Assembly: GCA_018365895.1 (NCBI GenBank)
Contig: JAGZJD010000005.1
Location: 1-64,000 of the forward strand
Source: Lachnospiraceae bacterium
Lineage (GTDB): Bacteria > Bacillota_A > Clostridia > Lachnospirales > Lachnospiraceae
DNA length: 64,000 bases
Reading direction: 5' to 3'
The notes beneath the pieces were generated by a model, which worked only from the letters and a program-made list of their open reading frames with translations, had not been told where the DNA came from and searched no databases. Shown here in pieces: positions 1-7,363 of this stretch. A program made the translations under genes and the position numbers. The first letter of the stretch is position 1; every line of letters begins with the position of its first letter.

Positions 1-172
1 AGATAACTGTGCGAAATGGCTGCTTAAAATTGCAGAATCGGAAGACAGGACGGTAAATCTGCGGCATTTGATGGATTTTGGTAAGGAACCCTTTACGATC
101 CGTATTTTGAATACCAACGAAATTGTTCACTCTATGAAAGAACTGGTGCCGATTGCCGGAGAATTTGTCTAA
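1..172 (+). CDS. DUF4869-like protein, C-terminal fragment (5' end outside window)
   Basis: An open frame enters from the left edge (first full codon at base 2) and stops with TAA at 170-172. It gives about 56 residues beginning DNCAKWLLKIAE and ending PIAGEFV. From memory this matches the C-terminus of DUF4869 proteins, small proteins of unknown role common in gut Lachnospiraceae accessory regions. The next gene starts 15 bases later on the same strand, so the two probably form one operon. No catalytic motif is visible in the part present. The family call is recall only. Confidence 0.55.
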   Translation, partial: DNCAKWLLKIAESEDRTVNLRHLMDFGKEPFTIRILNTNEIVHSMKELVPIAGEFV

Positions 173-187
173 TGAAGGGATGGTACG

Positions 188-631
188 ATGAGAGGAAAAC
201 ATAGAGTTATTGTATCAACAAAACGTTTGAAATATGATTTTGAACTTCGGCGAAATCTGACGATCATTCGCGGGGATAGTGCTACGGGAAAAACTACTCT
301 TGTAGATATGATTCGGGAATATGTGAATAATCCAACAGGAAGTCCGGTGGAACTGATATGTGATAAGAAATGTTATGTGCTGGAAGGCGCTTTGTGGAAA
401 GGACAACTGGCGGAAATTACTGATAGTATCGTATTTATTGATGAGGGAAATGATTTTATTAAGACTGAAGAGTTTGCCGGAGAAATTCAGAAAACAGATA
501 ATTATTATGTGATTGCAACGAGAGAATCCTTGCCGACCTTACCATATAGTGTGGAGGAAATTTATGGAATTCGGACATCTGGAAAGTATGGAACATTGAA
601 GCAGAGTTACCATGAGTTTTATCGAATATAA
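188..631 (+). CDS. small P-loop ATP-binding protein of unknown function
   Basis: This 147-residue protein has a clear Walker A motif near residues 29-37 (GDSATGKTT) and a Walker B-like stretch around 80-87 (SIVFIDEG), so it should bind and perhaps hydrolyse a nucleotide. It is much shorter than ordinary AAA or ABC ATPases and has no recognisable partner domain. The start follows AAGGGATGGTACG. It lies directly behind the DUF4869 fragment and ahead of the broken DUF3990 gene, so it looks like a passenger of that accessory group. I do not recognise its substrate, and it may itself be shortened at the C-terminus. Confidence 0.6.
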   Translation: MRGKHRVIVSTKRLKYDFELRRNLTIIRGDSATGKTTLVDMIREYVNNPTGSPVELICDKKCYVLEGALWKGQLAEITDSIVFIDEGNDFIKTEEFAGEIQKTDNYYVIATRESLPTLPYSVEEIYGIRTSGKYGTLKQSYHEFYRI

Positions 632-685
632 GGGACAAATGAGTGATAGAAGAGAAACGCAGAGTAGTTCGTATGGAGGTTGATT

Positions 686-1025
686 ATGAGCGAAATATTA
701 TTATATCTCGGAAGTAAAGTTGAAGTTGCGTATTTAGAGATACGGATAACAAAATATACAAAAGATTTTTCGTGGGGATTTTATTGCGAGATGTCGTAAG
801 GGAGAAACGCATTCTTATGATATTGTGGAGGGACCTATGGCAGATGATACGATATGGGATTTTGTTAATGGGTTTATGTCAGGAAAGATTTCCAGAAGTG
901 TTTTCTGGGAATATGCCAAATTCAGATATCCGACACATCAGATTAGTTTTCATACGGTCAGCGCATTGCGTTGCCTTACATTTGAAAGGAGTGAATCTAT
1001 CTATGACAGAGAAATAGAAAGATGA
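686..1025 (+). pseudogene. DUF3990 family gene, internally deleted and frameshifted
   Basis: The first frame from ATG 686 reads 31 residues typical of the DUF3990 N-terminus (SKVEVAYLEIRITKYTKDF, then SWGFYC) and then stops. The remainder of the domain continues in another frame (EGPMADDTIWDFVNGFMSGK, then FPTHQISFHT-like text and SEVYD-like text) up to TGA at 1023-1025. The middle of the domain, roughly 50 residues, is missing. DUF3990 genes usually sit beside DUF3791 genes in gut Firmicutes; their role is unknown and toxin-like or ADP-ribosyl-transfer-related functions have been suggested. A DUF3791 remnant is found separately at about 6.99-7.13 kb. Confidence 0.7.
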
Positions 1026-1446
1026 TATTTATTATGTATGCTGTTTGATGGAATTTATTGCAAGAAAGACAAAGAACCATAGACAAGATGTCGTTCGGCA
1101 TTTTACAAAGAAAGATTTGGAACGGCAGTTAAGGCTGGCTGAAGTGAATCATTGTCTTTCTTTTGAACAGGTGTCTGATGAATTAATTGAGGACTATAAC
1201 ATCCAGGATGGAATGTTTGATACTGTAAATGAGTGTCGCTATGAAGTTCCGTCAGTAACTTCGATTGGTATGCTGTATCAGGAATTGGTGCTTGCCATTA
1301 TGCCAGAAGAAGATGCGGCACAGGGAATCATTGATATTTTTTCATCATTTATTACGGATGAAATTTCTGATTTTAATTCTAATGTATATTATACGAATCC
1401 AGATTACTTGCGATGTTCCTATTTAGAAGGAAAAATGTTGGCATAA
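1003..1446 (+). pseudogene. DUF3990-partner protein with early amber stop
   Basis: ATG 1003 has a good ribosome site (AAAGGAG about 15 bases upstream) and overlaps the end of the DUF3990 remnant, but codon 5 is TAG (1015-1017). After it the frame continues without interruption for over 140 codons (KDDIYYVCCLMEFIARK, later EVNHCLSFEQV and YEVPSVTSIGMLYQEL) to TAA at 1444-1446. Translation could restart only at TTG 1045 or ATG 1048, losing about 15 residues. I recognise the sequence as the usual downstream companion of DUF3990 genes, but no function is known. The nonsense codon and the broken neighbour suggest the whole group is decaying. Confidence 0.6.
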
Positions 1447-1546
1447 AAAATTTACATTATTAATAGTCAAAACACCGTAGACAAGCAGTCTAGAGTACGG
1501 TATTCTGCTAATAAACAGGTCTTATAATGATAGTTCTTGTCCGGAA

Positions 1547-1610
1547 TTGACACCACCTATTCGCTCTTATATATGTTATACTATTTGAGTTAATATATAT
1601 AAGTTAATAT
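1547..1610 (+). promoter_or_regulatory. promoter and AGTTAATAT direct repeat before the two-component operon
   Basis: TTGACA (1547-1552) is followed after 17 bases by TATATG (1570-1575), a plausible housekeeping promoter. Just downstream AGTTAATAT occurs twice (1588-1596 and 1602-1610), a 14-base period. Direct repeats of this kind are typical of OmpR-family regulator sites, so autoregulation is possible; that is inference. Confidence 0.5.
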
Positions 1611-1638
1611 TAGAGTATACAATGGAAGGGATGGATAT

Positions 1639-2319
1639 ATGGGAAGGATTTTAATATTAGAAGATGAATTAAGTATTAGAAGAAGCATAGAAATTTCTCT
1701 TCAAAAGGAAGGATATGAAGTTAAGACGGCAGGAAGTATATCGGAGGCAGAGCAGATCATGGGAGCATTTACTCCGGAAATGCTGCTCTGTGATATTAAT
1801 CTTCCGGATGGCAGCGGACTTGACTATATAAAGAGCATTAGAAATAAAACAAATGCACATTTCATAATGCTTACTGCACTGGATCAGGAAACGGATATGG
1901 TAATGGGATATGAAGCGGGCGCAGACGATTATATAGCAAAACCTTTTAGCTTATCAGTCCTTATTATGAAAATAAATGCATACTTTAGAAAAGAAAGTGC
2001 CAGTGAAAACAAGATTATAAAAGCAGGCAATGTAAAAGTTGATAAAACTGCAATGAAGGTTTATGTAAATGACGTCGAAGTTTCATTATCAAAGAACGAA
2101 TGGAAACTCCTTTTGATGTTTATTGAAAACCCAAACATTATTTTATCTAAGGAACAGATACTTGAAAAAATCTTTGATATCGATAGTGATTTTGTAGATG
2201 AAAACACAGTTGCTGTGAATATTACAAGATTAAGAAAGAAGCTTAGTTCAGGAGATGACGGGAAGAATCTGATTAAAAATGTAAGAGGACTTGGATATGT
2301 CTGGAATGTCAAAAATTAA
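1639..2319 (+). CDS. OmpR/PhoB-family response regulator
   Basis: This is a 226-residue DNA-binding response regulator. The receiver domain (about 1-115) has the acidic pocket E8/D9, the phospho-acceptor D52 (CDINLPDGSG), the switch Thr in MLTAL and the conserved Lys in IAKPF. The C-terminal half (about 130-225) is a winged helix ending in the family signature NVRGLGYVW. It should be phosphorylated by the kinase encoded immediately downstream, whose start codon lies inside this gene. The ABC exporter genes that follow, and the palindrome in front of them, are its probable target. RBS GGAAGGGATGG precedes the ATG. Confidence 0.93.
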   Translation: MGRILILEDELSIRRSIEISLQKEGYEVKTAGSISEAEQIMGAFTPEMLLCDINLPDGSGLDYIKSIRNKTNAHFIMLTALDQETDMVMGYEAGADDYIAKPFSLSVLIMKINAYFRKESASENKIIKAGNVKVDKTAMKVYVNDVEVSLSKNEWKLLLMFIENPNIILSKEQILEKIFDIDSDFVDENTVAVNITRLRKKLSSGDDGKNLIKNVRGLGYVWNVKN

Positions 2320-3517
2320 AAAGTTCAAATGGTACATGATCCCCTTGATATCATTGATACTGTTGAATACCGCAGTAATTACGAAAGAATATTTTTCATA
2401 TAAAGACGAGACTTTAAGGCTTGGAAGTATACTTGCCGAGAAACAGCAAAGTGAAATGACTTTAGAAGAAGCAGAAACTGTTTTGGAAAAATACGGATAC
2501 ATAAAAGATAATGCAAGCAGTACCTATAGGGAAGTTATAAAATCAACGATATTTATGCTTGTTTCATCTTCTGTAGTATATTTTGTTATTGCAGTAAGTT
2601 TAAAAAGACAGGAAAAAGAAATTGAAAATAAATACAATTATGTCATTGAGGATATCGAGTGCACACTTAATGCTTTAAAAGACGGAAGCTACAATCCTTC
2701 TGAATCAGAGTTTAGAAATCTTGCCGGGTCAGAATTTAATTTAAATATTGCGCGACTTGAGACTTTAATTGATAGTTTATACAGCAGTATTTCTGTTGTG
2801 AAAGAAAAAGCTGAAAATGACAAAAGAGAAACGAAGGATGTAGTTACCGATATCTCACATCAGCTAAAGACTCCGCTTGCAGCAATAAAATCAACTTATG
2901 AATTAATGGAAAATGGGAAACTTTCATCAGATGAAAGAAAAGAATTGGAAACTCTTATGGGATTTCAAATTGCAGCGCTGGAAAAATTAATTCTTTCTCT
3001 TGTCAATATTTCGAGACTTGAAAGCGGAATGATAGATATCAAGCTTACGGAAGGGAATTTGTTTGATTCGGTTTTAGAGGCAGTGAACGGCATCTGGTTA
3101 AAAGCAGATGAAAAGAATATTTCAATAGATTTTGATGACTGCGGAGAGGATAAGCTGCCAACTATAATGTGCGATAAAAAATGGCTTTCAGAAGCCTTTG
3201 TTAATATTCTTGATAATGCAATAAAATATTCTGACGAAAATATGAATATTTCAATTTACATTATGAAGCTAAATGCAATGGTCAGAATTGAATTTAAAGA
3301 TCAGGGATCAGGAATTTCCGATGAAGAAAAGCACAGTATATTTAAGCGCTTTTATCGTGGGAATAACAGCAGCTCAGTTGAAGGCAGTGGTGTAGGGCTT
3401 TATCTTGCAAGGCGTATTATATCAGAGCATAATGGGACAATTATGGTAAAAGATAATGTGGTTGATGGAAAAAAGAAGGGCAGTATATTCGTTGTTCATC
3501 TCCCAATCATTCAGTGA
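2297..3517 (+). CDS. membrane sensor histidine kinase
   Basis: This sensor kinase has about 406 residues. Two membrane segments (about residues 12-29 and 76-96) flank a loop of roughly 45 residues on the outside. A short HAMP-like linker precedes the HisKA helix with the H-box DISHQLKTPLAAIKS (phospho-His near residue 188). The HATPase domain carries the N-box (NILDNAIKY), G1 (DQGSGIS) and G2 (GSGVGLYLA) motifs. The gene overlaps the regulator by 23 bases; ATG 2297 is chosen, with ATG 2306 and TTG 2291 as alternatives. The small sensing loop resembles kinases that read the state of a partner transporter, which fits the ABC genes downstream. Confidence 0.9.
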   Translation: MSGMSKIKKFKWYMIPLISLILLNTAVITKEYFSYKDETLRLGSILAEKQQSEMTLEEAETVLEKYGYIKDNASSTYREVIKSTIFMLVSSSVVYFVIAVSLKRQEKEIENKYNYVIEDIECTLNALKDGSYNPSESEFRNLAGSEFNLNIARLETLIDSLYSSISVVKEKAENDKRETKDVVTDISHQLKTPLAAIKSTYELMENGKLSSDERKELETLMGFQIAALEKLILSLVNISRLESGMIDIKLTEGNLFDSVLEAVNGIWLKADEKNISIDFDDCGEDKLPTIMCDKKWLSEAFVNILDNAIKYSDENMNISIYIMKLNAMVRIEFKDQGSGISDEEKHSIFKRFYRGNNSSSVEGSGVGLYLARRIISEHNGTIMVKDNVVDGKKKGSIFVVHLPIIQ

Positions 3518-3545
3518 AGTCTTACAAATCTGTAAGACTTTATTT
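3517..3545 (+). promoter_or_regulatory. perfect palindrome: BceR-like operator or terminator before the ABC genes
   Basis: AAGTCTTACA (3517-3526) and TGTAAGACTT (3531-3540) form perfect 10-base arms around AATC. The core TTACA-N4-TGTAA equals the TNACA-N4-TGTAA site described for BceR-type regulators of antimicrobial-peptide transporters. It is also followed by TATTTTT, so the RNA could act as a terminator of the kinase transcript. A -10-like TGTAAT/TAATAT at 3577-3584 lacks a good -35, as expected for an activated promoter. Confidence 0.6.
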
Positions 3546-3609
3546 TTATTCTGAAAGAAAACGGTAATGCTTTTGCTGTAATATGAACAGTAAAGAGGAG
3601 GTAGTTAAT

Positions 3610-4284
3610 ATGGATACAATTTTAAGGACAGAAAATCTGTGTAAATATTACGGTGAAGGAGATAACCAGGTAAAGGCAGTTCAGAATACGGAAATAGAAA
3701 TTAAAAGAGGCGAATTTGTTGCAATTATAGGAAAATCAGGCTCCGGTAAGAGTACGCTGTTACATCTTTTAGGAGGCCTTGATTATCCTACATGCGGCAA
3801 AGTATTCATAAAGGGGCAAGATATTTTCAAGATGTCTGAAGATGAACTGGCAGTGTTTAGAAGACAGAAGATCGGTTTTGTTTTTCAGGCATTTAATCTG
3901 GTATCATCTATTAATGTGTATGAAAATGTGGTTTTGCCGCTTGGATTAGATGGAAAAGAACCAAATGAAAAGTATGTCAATGATATTTTAAAAACTTTGG
4001 GAATAGAAGAAAAGGTAAATAATCTTCCATCCACCTTATCAGGAGGACAGCAGCAAAGAGTTGCCATTGCAAGAGCTCTGGCTTCAAAGCCTGATATTGT
4101 GTTAGCTGATGAGCCTACGGGAAACCTTGATACTAAGACAGGAGAAGAAGTCATTTCGATGCTGAAGTTGTCTGCGGAAAAATATGGTCAGACGCTTGTG
4201 ATTATTACGCATAATGAAGAAATTGCCCAGCTGGCAGATAGAATTCTTGTCATTGAGGACGGAAAGGTGGCTGAGCTAAAATGA
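3610..4284 (+). CDS. ABC transporter ATP-binding protein (MacB/LolD-like)
   Basis: This cytoplasmic ATPase has 224 residues counted from ATG 3610, which has AGGAGG about 8 bases upstream; ATG 3583 is in frame but has no such site. It shows Walker A (GKSGSGKST, about 41-49), a Q-loop (FVFQAFNL), the ABC signature LSGGQQQRVAIARA, Walker B (IVLADEPTGNLDT) and an H-loop (IITHNEE). These match the MacB/LolD/BceA group that drives FtsX-fold permeases. The stop overlaps the permease start (ATGA), so the two are translationally coupled. Likely role: export of, or protection from, a cell-envelope-active peptide. Confidence 0.92.
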   Translation: MDTILRTENLCKYYGEGDNQVKAVQNTEIEIKRGEFVAIIGKSGSGKSTLLHLLGGLDYPTCGKVFIKGQDIFKMSEDELAVFRRQKIGFVFQAFNLVSSINVYENVVLPLGLDGKEPNEKYVNDILKTLGIEEKVNNLPSTLSGGQQQRVAIARALASKPDIVLADEPTGNLDTKTGEEVISMLKLSAEKYGQTLVIITHNEEIAQLADRILVIEDGKVAELK

Positions 4285-6695
4285 AGATTTTGGGAAAGAT
4301 AGCGATAAGCAATAACAAAGAAAATAAGACAAGAAGCCTTCTTATCATGGCGGCAATTGCACTTACAACGATGCTGATTAATGCTATAGGAACATTTGGC
4401 TATGGCGGTATAAAAGGCAATATTGAAAATGCAGAAAATCTATATGGAAACTATATTGGTGCATTTGCCGGCATGAATAATAATCAGATCAATGAAATGG
4501 GAAAAAGAGGGGAGTTTGATGAAATTGGTCTGATGGCATCTATCGGTGAATCTGACACAAAAGGACATTCTAAGTTAGTATGGGCGGATGAAAATGCGCT
4601 GCTTATGACAAACGCATACACGATGATTAGAGATGGAAAGATGCCGGAAGGTGAAAATGAAATTGCAGCGTCAAAAGTATTTTTTGAACAACTGGGATAT
4701 AACAATATAGAAGTTGGAGATAAAGTAATTGTCCCTGTAAGACGAAATGGAACGGAAGCTTTTCAAAATCATGAATTTGTAATTTCCGGCATAATGAAAG
4801 ATGGCGTCGGGAACGAAAGTCAGCAATCATCGACAGTTCTTGTTTCAAAGAAATGTTATGACAGCAGAGTTTCTGACGGAGAAGAAAGATATACAGCATA
4901 TTTCACTTTTAATGAAAGCATAAAAGGCGATTATGATGAGATAAAGGCACTGATTAAAGATCTTGCAGATAAGCTTGGAGTAGATGAAAAAGCAATATCA
5001 GAGAATGGAAATCTCATTGTAACAAAATATTCACCAACTGCAGAAGTTTTGATTCCATGCATTTTTATCTGTCTGATTGTAGTTATTTTTGCAGCAGTTG
5101 TTATTTACAACATATTCCAAATCGGAATTGCACGAAAAATACAGGAGTATGGAAAAATCAAAGCAATTGGTGCAACAAAGAAGCAGATGAAAAAAATAAT
5201 CGTAACAGAAGGAATGCTTCTTTCAATATTTGCAATACCAATTGGTCTTGTAGTTGGGTATTTTGCAACATCACTTTTATTTAACACTGCAATGGATTTT
5301 GCCAGAGATAGTAATAAATATTTGGCGATTAAAGATGTTTCATTATTTTCTCTGCCTGTTATTATAATTTCAGCGCTGATATCACTTATTACCGTAAGAC
5401 TTGCGTTAATCAGAGCGGTCAAAACGGTTACAACAATTACGCCTGTCAGTGCGTTTTCATACGAAGAGTCTGCAGTAGGCAAAAAAGGTTACAGAAAAGG
5501 TCATAAGGCATTAAGTATCATGGGACTGATTAAATCAGATCTTGCTACTAATAAAAAGAGAAATGTTATAACCATATTTGTTATGGGGCTTTCATGTATC
5601 TTGTTTGTTATAATATCAAGTCTTATAAGCAGTATTGATCCGGGATATGATGCCAGAAATAATGTGGAGTATGGCGATTATCAGATAGAGCTAAACTATG
5701 ATAATTCAGATCAGGTTTACACAGAAAACAATCTTGATGAGATTATAAAGCGCAATCCGATTACCGATAAAGTAATAGAAGAGTTTGAAGCAATCGATAG
5801 TGTAGAAAAAACAAAGACAAGAAGATATCTTACTTTTGCTGAAGATGGAATAAAACGAGATGTTGCAATATTCGATCGAGAAAGCTTTGAAAATGAACTT
5901 GAAAAATCAGGAGTAGTCGGAGATTTTACTTATGATTCCGTCAGCAAAGCCAATGGATATGTCTATACATTTTCTCATTTTATGGAGGAATCAGGACAAA
6001 AAATCGGAGATAAACTTGATGTAACATTAAATAGTGATGAATCAAGTGCTAAGTATAGTGGAAAAGCTATGGGTTCTTTCGGAAGTGTATCGGCAGATTA
6101 TGTTATAACAGAAGATACTGCTAAAAAGCTTGGCCTGTATGATAAGAGTTATGCATATCTTTGGATTTGGTGTGATGATGATACGAAAACAGCTGTTGAA
6201 AGTAAAATAGAGCAGCTTTATGAAAATGATGAACATGTTTACTGGGAGAGTTATGATGAAGTATACGAGCTTGCCGAAAAACAGACGCTTCTTGTTAAGG
6301 TGATGGCATATACGTTTCTTGGATTGATTGGAACAATATGTTTTCTTAATATGGCAAATACGATGATTATGAATGTAATCACACGAAAGAAAGAGTTCGG
6401 TATACTTCAAGCGGTTGGAATGAGTAACAGGCAGCTAGGGAAAATGCTTCAGCTTGAGGGTATCTTCTTCACCGTAGGTTCAATTTTAATCTCTTTGATT
6501 ATAGGACTTCCGGCAGGATATGGTGCATTTTTATACTCAAAGGAAGAAGGGGTCTTTGGGATCAGTACATATCACTTCCCGATAGCTGAAGTTTTGATTA
6601 TGATTTTAGTACTATTAATTATGCAGATGATATTGTCCTTTATATTAAGTAAAAATGTGAAGAAGGAATCAATTATTGATAGAATAAGATATTAA
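4281..6695 (+). CDS. FtsX-fold ABC transporter permease
   Basis: This 804-residue permease has two FtsX-type repeats. A first membrane segment (about 17-37) is followed by a roughly 220-residue external domain and three segments (about 258-278, 308-332, 352-375). A second unit repeats the pattern: a segment near 432-452, another external domain of about 210 residues, then three segments (about 675-695, 720-742, 770-790). Classical BceB has one external domain and ten segments, so this is a related but distinct type. With the ATPase and the two-component system it makes a stress-response module, probably against peptides or other surface-active compounds; the substrate is unknown. Confidence 0.88.
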   Translation: MKILGKIAISNNKENKTRSLLIMAAIALTTMLINAIGTFGYGGIKGNIENAENLYGNYIGAFAGMNNNQINEMGKRGEFDEIGLMASIGESDTKGHSKLVWADENALLMTNAYTMIRDGKMPEGENEIAASKVFFEQLGYNNIEVGDKVIVPVRRNGTEAFQNHEFVISGIMKDGVGNESQQSSTVLVSKKCYDSRVSDGEERYTAYFTFNESIKGDYDEIKALIKDLADKLGVDEKAISENGNLIVTKYSPTAEVLIPCIFICLIVVIFAAVVIYNIFQIGIARKIQEYGKIKAIGATKKQMKKIIVTEGMLLSIFAIPIGLVVGYFATSLLFNTAMDFARDSNKYLAIKDVSLFSLPVIIISALISLITVRLALIRAVKTVTTITPVSAFSYEESAVGKKGYRKGHKALSIMGLIKSDLATNKKRNVITIFVMGLSCILFVIISSLISSIDPGYDARNNVEYGDYQIELNYDNSDQVYTENNLDEIIKRNPITDKVIEEFEAIDSVEKTKTRRYLTFAEDGIKRDVAIFDRESFENELEKSGVVGDFTYDSVSKANGYVYTFSHFMEESGQKIGDKLDVTLNSDESSAKYSGKAMGSFGSVSADYVITEDTAKKLGLYDKSYAYLWIWCDDDTKTAVESKIEQLYENDEHVYWESYDEVYELAEKQTLLVKVMAYTFLGLIGTICFLNMANTMIMNVITRKKEFGILQAVGMSNRQLGKMLQLEGIFFTVGSILISLIIGLPAGYGAFLYSKEEGVFGISTYHFPIAEVLIMILVLLIMQMILSFILSKNVKKESIIDRIRY

Positions 6696-6719
6696 ATATT
6701 GTATACCTTCCGATTTTAA

Positions 6720-6985
6720 ATGGAAGCAAATCCGAGGGGAGCGCCGTGCAACGTACTAGCGATGCTCTCCAGGTTGGGGAAGAAAACCGCGTTTATCGGG
6801 AAGGTGGGCGACGATATGTTTGGTCATCAATTGGAAAATGCATTAAAAGAAAGGGGAATCGAGACGACAGGTTTGAGATTGGCTCTCTTTCAATGATTTT
6901 GGAAACGTGCAGGAAAGCAACAATCAGGGCAATTGAACTTGCGAAGGAAAGCGGTGCTGTCATTTCTTTTGATCCCAATTTTACT
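6720..6985 (+). pseudogene. PfkB-family sugar kinase remnant
   Basis: From ATG 6720 one frame reads GAPCNVLAMLSRLGKKTAFI, then GKVGDDMFGHQLENALKERG, the conserved N-terminal part of fructokinase-like PfkB kinases (usual GGAPCN here RGAPCN). It stops at TGA about 6894. A second frame continues with SLSMILETCRKATIRAIELA and GAVISFDPNF, the region near the middle of such kinases. About 50 residues between the two pieces and the whole C-terminal half with the catalytic Asp are gone. The piece runs without a gap into a DUF3791 remnant, so the junction is a deletion scar. Confidence 0.75.
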
Positions 6986-7129
6986 TCAAAAAAATATAGT
7001 CGTGTTATTAGGTGTTTTGCTGAACAGCAGGGGCTTTCGCTGGATGCGACTTTAGATTTTTTTATCACTCTGAGGTCTATCAGCTGATCCGTGACGGTGT
7101 TTCGGATATGCACTGCATGAGCGATGTAT
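6985..7129 (+). pseudogene. DUF3791 family remnant, frameshifted in a T run
   Basis: Fused directly to the kinase remnant, the frame reads YSRVIRCFAEQQGLSLDATL, the N-terminus of DUF3791 proteins as I remember them. Around 7058-7065 a run of seven T shifts the frame. Read with one T fewer it continues FYHSEVYQLIRDGVSDMHCM and SDVYLV, the rest of the domain. DUF3791 is the usual neighbour of DUF3990, whose remnant lies about 6 kb upstream. Confidence 0.65.
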
Positions 7130-7138
7130 ATTTGGTAA

Positions 7139-7363
7139 GCGTATTATCGATATGAGGTGAGCGAAACCCCGATACCGGGTTATGATACAACAATAGAAAC
7201 ATCAGATGATTTATTTACAATTACAATTGTAAATAAATTGAAATTCTCTCTTCCGGAGACAGGCGGAAGAGGAACGATGATGTTTACGGTGGTAGGCCTA
7301 GTCGGGATTTTAGCAATATTATATTTTAAACAAAGGAGAAAAAGAAATGAGAAGGTACATTAA
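7139..7363 (+). pseudogene. pilus tip/surface protein, C-terminal LPETG remnant
   Basis: The open frame after TAA 7136-7138 encodes about 74 residues. They are the end of a Cna-B-like domain (YEVSETPIPGYDTTIE), a sorting motif LPETGG, a hydrophobic segment (MMFTVVGLVGILAILYF) and a basic tail. This is the C-terminus of a sortase-anchored protein, in the position where the large tip adhesin of SpaA-type pilus operons sits. Everything upstream has been replaced by the DUF3791 remnant. A start at GTG 7157 is formally possible, but the product would lack a signal peptide. Confidence 0.75.

Noticed and set aside
772..1017. Independent 81-residue protein in the DUF3990 region
   Set aside because: It is a shadow frame; the neighbouring frame carries the recognisable DUF3990 sequence.
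4627..5482. Minus-strand frames inside the ABC permease and other large genes
   Set aside because: They have no ribosome sites or family resemblance and overlap strongly supported genes.
3610..6695. Naming the exporter BceAB
   Set aside because: The permease has two large external domains and about eight membrane segments, unlike BceB with ten segments and one domain.
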